NCBI GenBank assembly: GCA_050084515.1
Contig: CM114271.1
Location: forward strand, 41,478,001-41,542,000
Origin: Blasia pusilla
Lineage: Eukaryota; Marchantiophyta; Marchantiopsida; Blasiales
Direction of reading: 5' to 3'
Length of the DNA: 64,000 bases
Shown here: positions 48,369-60,799 of the stretch, one piece after another
Layout of the letters: each line of letters opens with the position of its first letter
Position numbering within the stretch: the first letter of the stretch is position 1
The notes under the pieces: model-generated
Database searches by the model: none
Told to the model about the DNA's origin: nothing
Seen by the model: only the letters and a program-made list of their open reading frames with translations
Made by a program: the position numbers and the translations under genes

Positions 48369-48959
48369 CTATACTGCACTAGATGATGCATGTGTGTCTA
48401 CTACACGCGATGTAGATGCCTCAGTCCCCACTGTAGGCTCAATAGGCTTCCTATGAACCATGGATGGAGTCCTAAGCACCTCAGACAACAAGAATGACTG
48501 GGGGACCCTAGCGTGCCTCCCATCCTCACCCCTCTGTGGGTCAACATGCTTTATATGAGCATGAAACACAGGGTTATTAGGAAGCTTGATGCTACTAATA
48601 TTGTCTGCATATATTACACTAGGTCCTAAGTTACTAACACCAATCTCAACAAGTAATCGATGAAGCCACACCGCCTCACATGCTGCATTGGTTGCTCCTC
48701 TGTACTTAGCCTTTGTTGAAGATAAAGCAACTGTAGGTTGCTTCTTTGAAGCCCAACTTATAGTTGGGCTTCCCAAAGTAAATGAATAACCACATGTGGA
48801 GTGTCGATCAGACACACTTCCTGCCCAATCAGCATCTATGAATCCCTGTAATTGAAAACTCGGAGAAGGCTCAAATAGAAGCTTGAATTGAATAGAGAAT
48901 TCCACATACCGCATAATCCTCCTCATAGCATCAAGGTGAGGTTTTCGAGATGCTCGCAT
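48369..48959 (-). pseudogene. Copia RNase H fragment joined to gypsy sequence
   Basis: From 48959 the frame reads copia RNase H (FIDADWAGSVSDRHSTCGYS, ASKKQPTVALSSTKAKYRGA, IYADNISSIKL) and at about HIKHV (48545) continues without a stop into different sequence (DPQRGEDGRHARVPQSF...) that leads toward the gypsy protease. It is a chimera of two elements held in one open frame of 196 codons. The DADWAG motif is better preserved than in the copy at 38653-39093. Confidence 0.8.
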
Positions 48960-49135
48960 AAACTAGCTCACTAGGCCAACAACATAGCTCAAATCTAGTA
49001 GTCTGGTTATAGTTAGATACATCAAACTTCCAACCATGCGCATGTACATATTAGAATCTGCAAGCAACTCTCCTTCATCCACTCTTAGCTTCTTGCTCTC
49101 GTCCAACAGTGTAGAGATTGGCTTACAAGCCGTCA
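48960..49135 (-). pseudogene. Copia reverse transcriptase C-terminal fragment
   Basis: The reading ACKPISTLLDESKKLRVDEG, then ELLADSNMYMRMVGSLMYLT matches 39126-39260. Upstream of about 49135 the sequence is unrelated, so the fragment is truncated. Together with 48540-48959 it forms a near-identical duplicate of about 590 bp of the copia element at 38660-39250. Confidence 0.85.
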
Positions 49136-49339
49136 CGATGACGGTGGTGGCCAAAACAAAGTACGTGGTGGCGACCCAAGTCAGAGAATCAACGAACGTC
49201 ATGGAAGACCCTCCACTCTGTAATGGCGGCAATGGAAACCAAAGGGTGGACAACGGCCGAATGAAGCTCTTAGCAACAATGGGCAACAACAACGGCCGAC
49301 AATGGCCGGTGGACAGAGGACCGTTGACCGTTGACGGTG

Positions 49340-50545
49340 ACGGTTGACCATTGATGGTGACGATTGACCATTAATGGTGAAGGTTGACCATCGACGGTGA
49401 CTGTTGACTGTTGAATGGTGACAGTGACTATGACGGCGATGGCGGCCGCCGGCGTGGCGGCTGGTTTAGGGTTTGAAGAATTTTAACCCTAAAAATCGCC
49501 TAGCAATGGCAGATTTGCAAGATTGACCATAACTTTTTACTTGCAACTCCAAATTCTGTATTGTTTATTGCACAATGTGCATAACTTCACGATCTATGAC
49601 AAAGAGAAAAAATATTTGGAATTGGAAATTCCTGTAAAAACTGACAGGGATTGTCGTAAAGCCCAATGTCTCTTTCTCCTACACAAAATCCGGGAGCGTT
49701 TCCGCGCTGATTTCTCCCAACCAAAATGTAGAACCTATAAAAATCAGCAAGCTGCATGGTCCTCTTGAGACTATCGGCATGGGGCAATCCTTTCCCATAA
49801 TCAATCCCTATCAAAAATTGGGCAGTGCTTGCGCGCACCACTCTTCCACACAAAAAATCGGCAAATGCAAAGAACAATCAAAGCAGCCCTTACTCCAGTG
49901 AGCACTCCCATGAGCTTTTGAATAGGGAACACGGTCCCCAACCTGCAAAAACAGCAAGTGACCAGCGAGCTCTCCCATGAAGCTCTCTCACTCTCTCACT
50001 CTCTCATTCTCTCATTCTCTCATTCTCTCTTTGTAAAGTAAGATCCAATCTCTCTCTTTACACCATCTCACACCATAGCTCTCAAAGGTGTGCATTCTCT
50101 CTCATGTCAAACCAAACCCACTCTCCTAATGAGAGGCTTGGATTACACTCACAAGGCAAGGGACCATAGCTCGGCCGCCTCATGCCAAGAGGTCCAACAA
50201 AGAGAGAATGAGCTCTCAAACTCTCTCTCCTTGAGGTATACCCCTCTCCTCTCCCAAGCTCTCTCCATGGTTATCTATTCTCCCAAGTCATCTCCTTGGC
50301 CCTTGACCTCCTACATCAGGTCAAGGGCCACTTACCAAAAATAAAAATTCAATCATATACTCAAAATGGTACTTACCTAAAATAGTAACTTATTAATTAT
50401 GGCTCCAAATGAGCGGAAACGAAGGGGAAACCTGCTCTCTCATGTTTCCCTCTGCCTCAATAGGTCATCCTCGACCTCCTGGGCCTGTCCCCCACTACTC
50501 GTGCAGACGCTCTGCTAGATCCCACCGATCTATCCTAACAATTGT
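49340..50545 (-). repeat. Gypsy LTR (minus orientation, first ~280 bp missing)
   Basis: This stretch is the reverse complement of 58960-59990 along its length: shared landmarks include the GGAAACCTGCTCTCTCA, CAAAACCCACTCTCC-type, GGGCAGTGCTTGCGCGC and AGCCGCCACGCCGGCGG-type segments. It contains TCTCTCACTCTCTCATTC simple repeats at about 49983-50030 and GACGGTTGACCATTGATGG-type short tandem repeats at about 49320-49420. Its position upstream of the minus-strand gypsy body suggests it is that copy's 5' LTR. Frames across it are not genes. Confidence 0.75.
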
Positions 50546-50554
50546 GACTTGGCG

Positions 50555-51200
50555 GAGCTATGGCCCTCCTTGCCTTGTATGTGTAACCCAAGCCTCTCAT
50601 TAGGAGAGTGGGTTTGGTTTGACATGAGAGAGCTTGGTGTGAGACCTTGTTATTGTGATGGAGAGATTTGATCGATTTACAAAAAGAGAATGAGGATTTG
50701 AGAGTTACAATGCAAGAGCTCGCTGATGTTCACTATTTTTTGCAAGTTGAGGACCGTTTTCCCCCCTTCATGGCTCATCAGGTTGCTCACAGGGGCAAGA
50801 GCTATACAGTTTGATGTTTTTCATTACTGGTTTTTTGTACGAAAGAGTGGCGCACGGAAGCGCTGCCCAATTTTGTTAGCAATTGAGTATGGAGGTAGAT
50901 TTCTCCATTCCGGTGCTCTCAAGAGCACTATATAGCCCTCTCATTTTTTTTGTCACAGGTTTTCAAATTTTGTTGGGAGAAATCAGCGCGAAAGCATTGC
51001 CAAATTTTTTGTAGAAGTGCAGATTGAAGGGCTACATGATAGTCCCCATCAATTTTTATTGGAAGGTCAAATGAAGGAACAAATCTATAGATGTTGTAGA
51101 TCAAGAAGTTCTGTACGTTGTCAAAGAAACGATGCGCAATTTGAACATTTGAGCACAAAGTTGTGACACTTTTTGTCACCACGTGAGGAAGGAGAAAATT
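50555..51200 (+). repeat. Partial gypsy LTR (plus orientation)
   Basis: This segment matches 59310-59870 in the same orientation (GTAACCCAAGCCTCTCATTA, GAGTGGCGCACGGAAGCGCT and others). It carries a TATA-like CACTATATAG at 50927-50936. With the minus-oriented LTR at 49340-50545 it forms a head-to-head arrangement. Confidence 0.75.
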
Positions 51201-54200
51201 TCAAAATTCTTCGTACCTTCTTAGTTAAGGTAGAAAAAGTAAAAAATCTTTACTATTAAAGAAAGGACAAGTGAAACTTAGGACCTTGTCTCTAAATTTT
51301 GCCTCTTGTTCTTTTGATCCATACAATTAAGGTGCTCTATCTATCTATAAGTTTCCCGGTTAAACCCGAATCCACTCTCGATTTCTTTGCCCACTCTTGA
51401 TTTCTTTGCCCAATTCTACGCGCTAGTTGGCCTTGCGAATTACTCAAGCCACTTGAAGAAAAGTGCAACATATTCATTCATGCGTATAGATCTTCATGAC
51501 TCGTGATCGCACCCTTGAGAATCCAATCGCCACCTCATGATCCCCTATGTGCTCAAATCATATCCGAGGTTGGGTTAGAAATAAAACTAATTATATAAAA
51601 GACACCTACATTCCTCCTTGAAAATGATGGAGATCCTAGAAAGTTGGCTAGGGTAGTATGTTGCCTCCTTGTAGGTCGCGGGCTCGATATCGCGGAGGAG
51701 GAGGTGGAGGTGGAGGCAGCACGCAGACGGGATACTGCAAGATACGCTATGTTATGTTTGGGTCTTATCGAGGCAACCGGGCGGAGTTGTCCCCTATGCT
51801 TGCGGATGATCCAAATCGGCCAAGCCACAGGAGGGAGAAAACTGACCATGATTACTGACACATTTGGGGATAAAATACTACTACTAAATAACATCTTGAA
51901 GTGTAGCAATGTCGGCGAGGTCTAGTCAGATGAGCGCCGACTGAGATAGGTTGGTCTTGAATGGCGTGGTGGTTTCGTGGCTCGTGTCCCTCTCCCTTCC
52001 TACCCAACCACCTTGCCCTCCTAGCCTGTTTAGCCTCCACTTTACTCGCTCGATAACAAGGTCATGTATTTCCGAGCGACGGGCTTTGAACGAGAGTGGG
52101 ATGGGAATGTTCACGTTGTTATCCTCTTATTTGAATAAGTTAGTATTTTTATCAATTTTTATGTAAGAATTTGCTATAGTTTTATTTTCTAATCTTGGTT
52201 GAAGTATTATTGAAAATTTGATAAGATTTTTTCATTGCAGCCAATCATATTGCAAATACAACTGTAGAGATTGGGAATCTTGAAAATATGGTAGAGAGAG
52301 ATGAGGAGCATAAATTTTCTTTGTTTTGCTTGTAAAGGAAAGAAAATTATTTCATTGTCCTGTCCTCCTAATGTTTTCAATAAGATTGAGGAAGTTAGAG
52401 AATTTGGCAAAGGCCAGGAAGTTGTGGGTACTCCCAATAGTAATAGGAGATATTCCATAGAAGTATGCATTGGTCTGAAGAACATGACGATGTAGAATAC
52501 TCTTCCACCTCTCTTTATGATTTTTAGGGATGGTATGTCGGTGATAAGTTTGATAGGGAATATAGTAATATCGATAACAGTGGTGATACTAATGAGATTG
52601 GAAATTTGATGTTTGATACTCTTTCTCCCAATCATGAGTGAAATGGTGAATATAGCAGTGAGCGTAATTAGTCATGAGAGCCCATTTTTTGGTAGGGACC
52701 TATAGGTATACTCATATTAAAAAAACTTTGAAAACTCTCTACTATCTTTCTCTTTTTGTTATATGTGAAAATATTTAAATGTTATGATTTCTTGCAGATT
52801 TGCAAGTTGTGGCGGAGAAGTGTAGTAGCAAGCGAGGATTTTAAAAATGATGAGACAAGGTAGTGATGGTGAGTCGTATGTTCCTCTTGGTGAAGAAACA
52901 TATGAGCCTATGTCTACAAATCTTGAGCGAATTGAAGTTGTACAAGTTTCGAGTGATGGCTATATTCCAACATCTATTTTTTATGAGGAGGTAGATAATA
53001 AGTAGATGATGCTACCAATTGAAGATGTAAGGTAATTGTGCATAGGGAATGTATCTAGAGTTCTATCAACGCATGTAGTAGAAACTATTAATCAAGGTAT
53101 TAACGTTGTGTTATCCCAAGATGAGGAGGAAGAAGGAGATACATGTTCGACTAATGAATGCATTCCTTGCTCTCAGCCTATATCTTTGGGCCATTCTTTT
53201 TTGTGGGATGCCTTAGGGTTTGGATCTAGGATTCTTGAGGATTCTTAGTAGTGGTCATTCCCATGACTCTGATGACTCAAGTGAAATGAGTAGTGTTGAA
53301 TCTCATTGGATAGTAGATTCATTGTCTTTATGAAATATGATATAAAAAACTTACCATTTTTGGGATTGCTATCCATGTATTTATCTTTTTTTTAAAACAT
53401 ATATAGCTGTATTTATTTGAAAAAGAAATTGTAGAAAAAATTATCATATGATGGATATGGATCAAGTATCATGGAAAAATGATAAAAGGTATTTCATTGA
53501 CATTACTAATATTGAGTGGAACACGCATCTTGTATATGAAAAGGCTAAAAAGGCAGAGGCTTAAAGGAAAAGGCGGTTCAAGATACGGGCTTTGTACTTC
53601 CTTTTACAAGGACAACGTGGAAAATGTAAGGTTGTTTAGCACTATTTTAATTTTTGATGTATATTATGGGAAAAAATAATAACTTTTTACAAAATTGTAT
53701 TCTTTCTTTTATCTTGTAGACTTCCAAATCCAACATGAGTATGTTAAATCCTTAAAGTTGCGAGAGCTTAAAGAAAAATTCGAAGACATGTGAACCTTGA
53801 TCTGAGGTATCATTTTACTTTCTTTCTTTTGTGTATCAAGATTATAATGTCTAATTTTGGCTTACGTAGTTTATATAGTGAGAATATTTGTTTTGCAATT
53901 GAGTAACAATTGTATCAAATGTGGTTGAGCCTTCTAATGTTGTGGTTACGTCTTCTCTTATGTACGTTTCTATTCTATGATTCTCTTTTTATCTTTTTTT
54001 TTTTTTATTCTAACGTGAAAGTCTCATGACTAATGCTATAATAAATTTTTTTATTGTAGTATTCCTTTTCCTTCGAACCCTCTACGATTACATGACATGC
54101 TTCGAGTTGCGCAAGCGCAAGGCCAAAGACGTGGACATGATGATATGCTAGAGCTAACTAATGGGGCGAGTATTGGCGATTCATCGATAAGGACGAATGT

Positions 54201-54547
54201 ATCTACAAGGCTATACAACCTATACTCCACTAGAGTAGGTTGTGCTCCACTTGAGGAAGTAATAGCTCCTACAACTACATTTCAAATTGATGGCATTGAT
54301 GTTGAAGATAATATAAGGTAAAGTTTCTATGTTTTTTTTTTCTACCAAAAATTTTATGTATGTATATTTTTTAGAATATTGGTTTTTCTTTTTCCAAAAT
54401 TTGGTTTTTTTATAGGCCTGTGATAAGGATGCATGATGTGGTCCCTAAGTTGATGGCTCTTATTATGCTATCTCCAGTGTACACTTCTTTTCTATAGCCT
54501 TTTATTTATTTCTTGATATTTTATTATCATTTTCTGTTAATTTTACT
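51201..54547 (+). pseudogene. Probable upstream exons and introns of the Helitron; otherwise unassigned
   Basis: AT-rich DNA with short open blocks (52301-52495, 53036-53248, 53479-53679, 54097-54321) separated by T-rich tracts ending in AG that look like introns. I cannot assign domains to these blocks, and the link to the Helitron rests on strand and adjacency. A segment at about 54085-54160 (CATGCTTCGAGTTGCGCAAG) is repeated with changes at about 54735-54800. 51553-51925 has open frames on both strands with no motif. Confidence 0.35.
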
Positions 54548-54730
54548 TTGAAAATTGTATTCTTTGTAGCTTTTGTCGAGGTGAAGTATAGCTTGTATGA
54601 GGGTGAGTGCTTGGCTGTAGTGTGGGCTGTCATGCATTTCAAGTCTTATTTATTAGGAAACTCCTTTAGCATTATTACTGATCATGAGCCACTTAAATGG
54701 TTGATTGAGTCCGACAAGCTCCTTCCAATC
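54548..54730 (+). pseudogene. Gypsy RNase H fragment inside the Helitron
   Basis: The reading VEVKYSLYEGECLAVVWAVM, HFKSYLLGNSFSIITDHEPL, KWLIESDKL is the centre of a gypsy RNase H, close in wording to 7230-7370. It is flanked by Helitron-type sequence on the downstream side, so it is either a captured fragment or a small remnant of an older insertion. Confidence 0.8.
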
Positions 54731-54889
54731 CTCAAAGACTACATTATATGCTTCGAGTTGCACAAGCTAATGACCAAAGACGGTGACATGCTCATTTGGT
54801 TGGATTACCTCACGGAGGACATTTTGGCGATTGTTCAAGAAGGAATATTATACTTGAGAATAATGGTCATGAGATGCACACGGCAATAA

Positions 54890-55926
54890 ATGAAGATCGT
54901 GTTTTTTTTTAATGTTCCAAATGTGATATATGGAAGGGTGGTGGACTTGGGGGAGTTATTGAATATTGCACATATTCGTGAATTTGAAGAGAAAAAATTT
55001 TTTCCTTGGTTGAGAGATCGTATTGATTGTATGATTGGCCATTATAGCATTGGACGTATGAATGATGTGTGTCTGACTTGCGAAGTGCTACATTGGAAGT
55101 GCAAGAGAGTTAAGTCATCAAAGTCTCCATGCTCTCCTTTTGGGATGTGTTGTGAGCATCGTAAGGTTCAATTATCATATTTGAAGGCTTCATCTCCTTT
55201 TCTAATGGAGTTAATTTCGAGTACGTCAAATAGTCTGCATTTTTTACGTAATACATATACCTATAACAGTGCTGTCCAGTTGGCATGGCATCTACTGGAG
55301 CACATGTTATAGAGCATGGCGGTGGTTTTGGGAGCTTAAGGATTCAAGGTGGTATCTATCATGCCACAAGACCACTTAATGCAGAGATGGGTGTTTCTCC
55401 GTAATTTCCACAGATTTATATTCATGATGATGAGTATTAGATTGAACAAAGGAGAAAAATCATGAATCGAGACAATCGTGATCGATTGAGGGTTGAGATC
55501 TTGAGGGGATTACAAGACATGTTACATGTTCATGATCCATATGTCGCTATCTTTGGATATGTGGCCATGGACTTATGTAATGCGGATTTTCATATTGTCT
55601 TCAAAGGTAGTAAGCAGGGGCTTGATGGGAAACGATACACATTGCCTATTGCTTTGGAGATTGCTACTCTTTTGCTTGGAGATGGAAGTGAGCCTAAAGA
55701 AGGACGTGATATTATTGTTCATTTACATGGAGGAGGGATCCGTCAAATGTTTGACTTGAATGATGACTATATTCCATTACAATTTTTATTGCCTTTTTTA
55801 CATGGTGAAGTTGGTTGGCATCTTAACATACCTACTCGTGTGGGAAATCTTAGAGGGAGTGCAACGAGAATAGGGAATGTTGTGATAGAGAAAGATGGAG
55901 ATGAAAATGTTTACCATAATGCTTGA
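54890..55926 (+). pseudogene. Helitron N-terminal domain (Helitron_like_N)
   Basis: 54890-55312 reads MNDVCLTCEVLHWKCKRV, FGMCCEHRKVQLSYLKA and SLHFLRNTYTYNSAVQL, typical of the cysteine-containing start of plant Helitron RepHel proteins. 55462-55926 adds LRGLQDMLHVHDPYVAIFGY, LLGDGSEPKEGRDIIVHLHG and YIPLQFLLPFLHGEVGWHLN, the Helitron-like N domain. Stops between them (near 55312, 55404, 55439) break the frame. RepHel proteins are nuclear rolling-circle replication enzymes. Sequence is intact enough for confident recognition but not for function. Confidence 0.88.
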
Positions 55927-56129
55927 GAGGGAATTGAAGAAGAGAAACTTCAAGGTGGAGAGAAGACTTAGGAGGCAAGTTCAAAGACTATCACTGCTCT
56001 ACAATTTGCTTCATTCCGACTCCAAATGAGAGCTAATGCAAAAGATCATAACATGCAAATAATTGATGTTTGTTCATCTTACTCAATAATATATGGTAGA
56101 TATATACGCAAGTATTGAGATCCAAAGAT

Positions 56130-57216
56130 TAACATAGATGCGGCTACATCAAAAGGAGTTGAGACCTGATTTATACCAAGGTGTGAGAAATGTTATGATT
56201 GAACATGATAACGATGGTCATGCTATAGGGAGACGTGTCATTTTTACCTTCCTCATTAATTGGAGGACCTCGAGACACACATCAATTGTATCATGATGTT
56301 ATGGCAATTGTGAGATATTTTGGGAAGCATGACTACTTTTTTACTATGACTTGCTATCTTAAGAGGCTTGAGATCATTTCTGGCTCTACTTCCTAGTCAA
56401 ACAACCTAAGATCGTCATGATTTAGTTGTACATATTTTCCAACAAAAAGAGAAAGATTTCTTGAGGCTAATAGTGGAGAAGCATATTTTGGGGCAAGTGG
56501 TGGGATGTATTAATGTCGTGGGGTTTCAAAAGAGAGGTCTACCACATGTGCATATTCTGATAAATCTTGCCTCGGAGGATAAGTGAAGGACAACCTCTAA
56601 TTTTGATAATATTATATTTGTTGAGATTCTTGATTCGACTACTCATCCAAAACTTCATGCCATTGTGAGAAATTGCATGATACATGGACCATGTGGAGTA
56701 CTTCATCTTAGTGCGACGTGTACTGATAAAACAAAAAAAATGTGCTCTAAGGGCTACCCAATGCGATTTAAGTTGATGACAATGGAGGATGAGGATGGAT
56801 ATCCTATTTATAAGCGGTAATTTTCTTGACTTATGTTTTAAATTTTTTAAATATTATAGCAGTATATCTTTCGAAGTTTGTTTTAAGCACCTAACATCTT
56901 TTCTATATGTGTGTTTATGTAGATGTGATAATGGTAGGTCGATTCACAAGTTGAATCATGACTTTGATAATCGGTGGGAGGGTCTGCATAATCCGATGTC
57001 ATGTACCTTATATGATTGCAACATCAATTTGGAGATTACAAATAGCATATATTCAGCGAAGTACTTCTATAAGTATGTATATAAGGGATCAAATGCCATA
57101 TCCTATACATTGGCAAAAAGTACAATTACGGAATATACTACTGATGAGACATCCTTATATCTTAATGTAAGGTACTTGACTTTCTATGTTTGTTATGTTA
57201 CTTTACAATTATTTTA
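56130..57216 (+). pseudogene. Helitron Rep (HUH) domain
   Basis: The HUH motif is seen as GFQKRGLPHVHILIN, with His-Val-His codons at 56545-56553. The downstream tyrosine region is AKYFYKYVYKG at about 57056-57088. An intron-like break at about 56820-56920 (T-rich, ending GTAG) separates RFKLMTMEDEDGYPIYKR from RCDNGRSIHKLNHDFDNRWE. Earlier parts of the domain contain stops (56298-56420). Rep nicks and joins DNA at the Helitron ends. Confidence 0.85.
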
Positions 57217-57253
57217 GAATATTGAAAGATTAGACTCTAACTATATTTACTTT

Positions 57254-58671
57254 TTGGTTTTAAGGTATGTTTCCTCTTCAGAAGCTTGTCGGAGAATCTT
57301 CAAGTTTAGTCTACACGTTGAGAAAGCAAGTATTGTTCGATTGATTGTTCATCTCCACGATAGCCAAACGGTACATTTTCATGATCAAGACTCTTTGGAT
57401 AATATTCTAGAACAGAGTAAGGAGATCGCTCTAACTCAATGGTTTGCAACTAATATATTTGATCCTACGACTCGACAACTCCTTTATTTGGAATTTCCTT
57501 CTTATTACTCTTCGAATAAGAAGACACAGGCTCGACGTAAACATGGAAGAAAAGGATGTGGACATACTATTGGAAGTTCGTATATTACTAACCCATGTGA
57601 ACTTTCTCTTTTGTGTTTATTTCTGATTTTCAAAACAAATGTTTAACTTCATATAATATTATTATCTTATTTTCTGTGGTCATTTAATATTTTAATTGTA
57701 TGTAACATTATATAGATGAAGGAGAGTATTATTGGCTTTTATTACTTCTTCATCATGTGAGAGGATCTCAATCTTATCAGGATTTGAGGATGATTGATGG
57801 TGTGTTCTACCTTTAAGGAAACGATTATTCAAATGGGACGATTAGAAGACGACATGGAGGTTTTTAATGTTTTGAAGGGGCGGTTCAAATTCGTACAGGT
57901 TACTTATTACGTTTGCTCTTTGCTATTATTCCTCAGTACAACACGCCTTCTGTACCTGGTATGGTGTGGGAGCATTTCATAGTTCCACTAATTGAAGATC
58001 TTTACATCAAAGGCATGAGGTAATATTCATGTCTTCTATATTTTATTGAGTTTTTAATTTTTTTATTAAAAATTTCTATTGATTTTTATGTTTGTCTTTA
58101 AGATTTTTGTATTTTTTTGTAATTTTGATGTAGAGAATTGGAATTTCTATTCTTGCTTTGGACCCTCAAACTATTAATGTTACATTATTAGAGATCCACT
58201 ACCATCTTCAAGATCATGGTAAAAAGTATGGCGGATTTCCTTGATATGCCTCAACATGACTTTTGTACTTAGGATTTATCGATCTCGTGCTTAGAGGAAG
58301 AAGAGTTGTGCTATGATCGTGAAATGCTTGCTGATCGTGTTCAACGAGGGGAGATTTCTTTGAATGATGGACAACGAACTATATGGGATATTTTCCATCT
58401 TCTCTTGGAGGATGTATAAAATGATGCGCCACCCTACGTAAGTGCATTTTATATAAATTATGCTATTTGTAGATTTATTTCTAAGTTTTCATTATTTAAT
58501 ATCTATATATTGTGCCTAATTTGGATCTTATTAGAAAAAGTTATTCTTCATTGATGGTCCTGGTGGAACTGGAAAAATCTTTCTATAAAATATTCTTCTT
58601 CCTAGTGTGCGAAATAAAGGTTATATTGCTCTTGCAGTTCCATCTTCTGGTATTGCTACTTTGTTACGGCC
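57254..58671 (+). pseudogene. Helitron linker and start of Pif1-type helicase, cut by gypsy insertion
   Basis: 57254-57646 reads RYVSSSEACRRIFKFSLHVE and ALTQWFATNIFDPTTRQLLY, the standard linker of plant Helitrons. Later exons read GEYYWLLLLLHHVRGSQSYQ (57724) and VPGMVWEHFIVPLIEDLYIK. The helicase begins with FFIDGPGGTGKIFL, stop, NILLP: Walker A at 58556-58576 has Ile where Thr or Ser is expected and a stop at 58586-58588. It continues YIALAVPSSGIATL and stops matching at 58671, where a gypsy LTR begins. The rest of the helicase is not in the window. Confidence 0.87.
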
Positions 58672-59990
58672 CCAACTTAAAGGCCTTAAATTGCGGTTCT
58701 CCCGGAGGTTTGTGCACAACTCCATATTTTCTACAGAGATACCAGAGTGATCCAACGAATCCCTACAGTGACGTGGACCAATAGAACTCACGTTTCCGGT
58801 CAATTGCCAACACTACGCAGATTCGTATTGAAGTCTCCTTCTGGCCGCCGTTACTTATCTTTCAATTCATCCGTGATCTATCACACATCAGAACCTGAGT
58901 GTTCATCGGAACATATTTGGTGTCTATTATTATAAAGGTTTGTATTGATTATGTCACGTCTTTTAGGATAGATTGGTGAGATCTAGTAGAGCACCTTGGC
59001 GAGTAATGGAGGACTAACTCAAGAGGTTGAGGATGACCTATTGAGGCCTCGAGAAACCTGAGAGAGCAGGTTTCCCCTTCGTTTTGGCTCATTTGGAGCC
59101 TTATCGAGGAACTTACTATTTTAGGTAAGTACCATTTTGACTATATGGTCAACTTTATATTTTTGGTAACTAGTCCTTGATGTCCTACATCAGGTCAAGA
59201 GCCAAGGAGGTGACTTGGGAGCATAGGTTATCATGGCGAGAGCTTGGGAGAGGGGAGGGGTATACGTCAAGGAGAGAGAGCTTGAGCTCATTCTCTCTTT
59301 GTTGAACCTCTTGGCAAGAGGCAGAAGAGCTATGGTGTTGCTTGCCTTGTGTGTGTAACCCAAGCCTCTAATAAGGAGAGTGGGTTTGGTTTGACATTGA
59401 GAGAGACATGTGAGAGTGCACAAATTTGAGAGCTATGGTGTTGAGAGAGATTGGATCTTGATTTACAAAGAGAGAATCAGATGAGTGAGAGAGCTTCATG
59501 GGGGAGCTTGCTGGTCACTCGCTGGTTTCGCAGGTTGGGGATCGTATTCCCCATTCAACGGTTCATGGGAGTACTCACCGGAGCCGGAGCCGCTCATTTT
59601 TAATGTTTCCTTTGCCAATTTTTCATGTGGAAGAGTGGCGCGCGGAACCGCTGCCCAATTTTTTATAGGGATTGAGTATGGGGGAGAATTTCCCCATGCC
59701 GATGCTCTCGAGAGTACCATATAGTTTGTTGATTTGTGTTTTCATAGCTTATATATTTTTTTTGGGAGAAATCAGCGCGGAAGCGTTGCTAAATTTTGTG
59801 TAGGAGAAAAAGATATTGGACTTTACGACAGTCCCTGTCAGTTTTTACTGGAATGTTTGATGCAAAATATTTTTTGATCAATCTTGCAAAATTTCCATTG
59901 CTAGACAATTTTTAGGGTAAAATTTTTCAAACCCTAAACAAGCCGCCGCACCGGCGGCGGCTATTGCCGTCATAGTCACCGTCAACGGTC
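58672..59990 (+). repeat. Gypsy 5' LTR (right edge approximate)
   Basis: The LTR begins TGTTACGGCCCCAACTTAAA inside the Helitron helicase. Its body matches the LTRs at 49340-50545 (inverted) and 50555-51200. Similarity to the other copies fades after about 59990 in a CCGTCAACGGTCAAC region, so the true end and the primer site lie there or somewhat downstream; I could not identify the primer-binding site. Confidence 0.72.
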
Positions 59991-60799
59991 AACTATCGAG
60001 TACCGTGCCGTGACGCCTATAGCCGCAACGTGTCACCGATTACCGTGTCGTGCCGCTCGTGACCGCACCACACGATCTCAATCACATAGCCGCTCCTTCA
60101 CTAAGGATCAGGCATGTGTATTGCTGATTGAGGAGGGTATGCCATGGAGTGCCGCATCCCATTATCGAGTGTCGTGCCGTTTTGTAGCCACCAGTGCTGC
60201 ACCGTACTGTTGGATCCGCACCGCATATTGAGGAGGTTTGAGCAGCGTCTGTACGAGAAGAGTACGACTTGCTGCTTGGAGGAGTTGTCTTCACGACTAA
60301 GTTGGGGTCGAGATTTGTAGTTGCCGAGGAGCGACATCGATATTATTTCCATGTTACCCATTATGGCCTCTTACCTTGCACGTGTGAGGGAATTCCGGGT
60401 ATTGGGAAGTTATTTGGGATATTGGGTTTTGTATTGATGCTCAGAGCATCAATGAGGTATGGGTTGAAGGGACATAGACGTGTGTGGGATGTCCAGAGTT
60501 GAGGATGGTTTATCGATGAGATTATAGATCAGTTGATTTGCCGTACCACGCCGCTTGTTGCCGCACAACACACGTCTCGGTGAGAGAGTGTAGCTTGAGC
60601 CGCATGTTAGATTGAGTGATTGCGTGATTACTCGCGAGGTTGAGAGTGATCGTGTGAGGGGGACACGAGGGTCATCACAACGTCCTTTCGTGACTTTGAG
60701 AGGCAAGGTGGTGGACCGGAGAGTAGCTCTAGAGGGTTTACACGGAGTGGCGCGAGGTTTCGAGGGTCTCCACATGCGGGACCACCCCAACCTCCTTCT
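59991..60799 (+). other. Gypsy leader between LTR and gag
   Basis: No gene is recognised. The stretch has recurrent GTGCCGT and ACCGCAC-type words up to about 60230. Frames 60269-60502 and 60612-60830 show no motif; the latter may overlap the start of gag. Confidence 0.45.

Noticed and set aside
60010-60230. Frame 60010-60231 and its minus-strand shadows
   Set aside because: They fall in the gypsy leader among short repeated words and have no motif.
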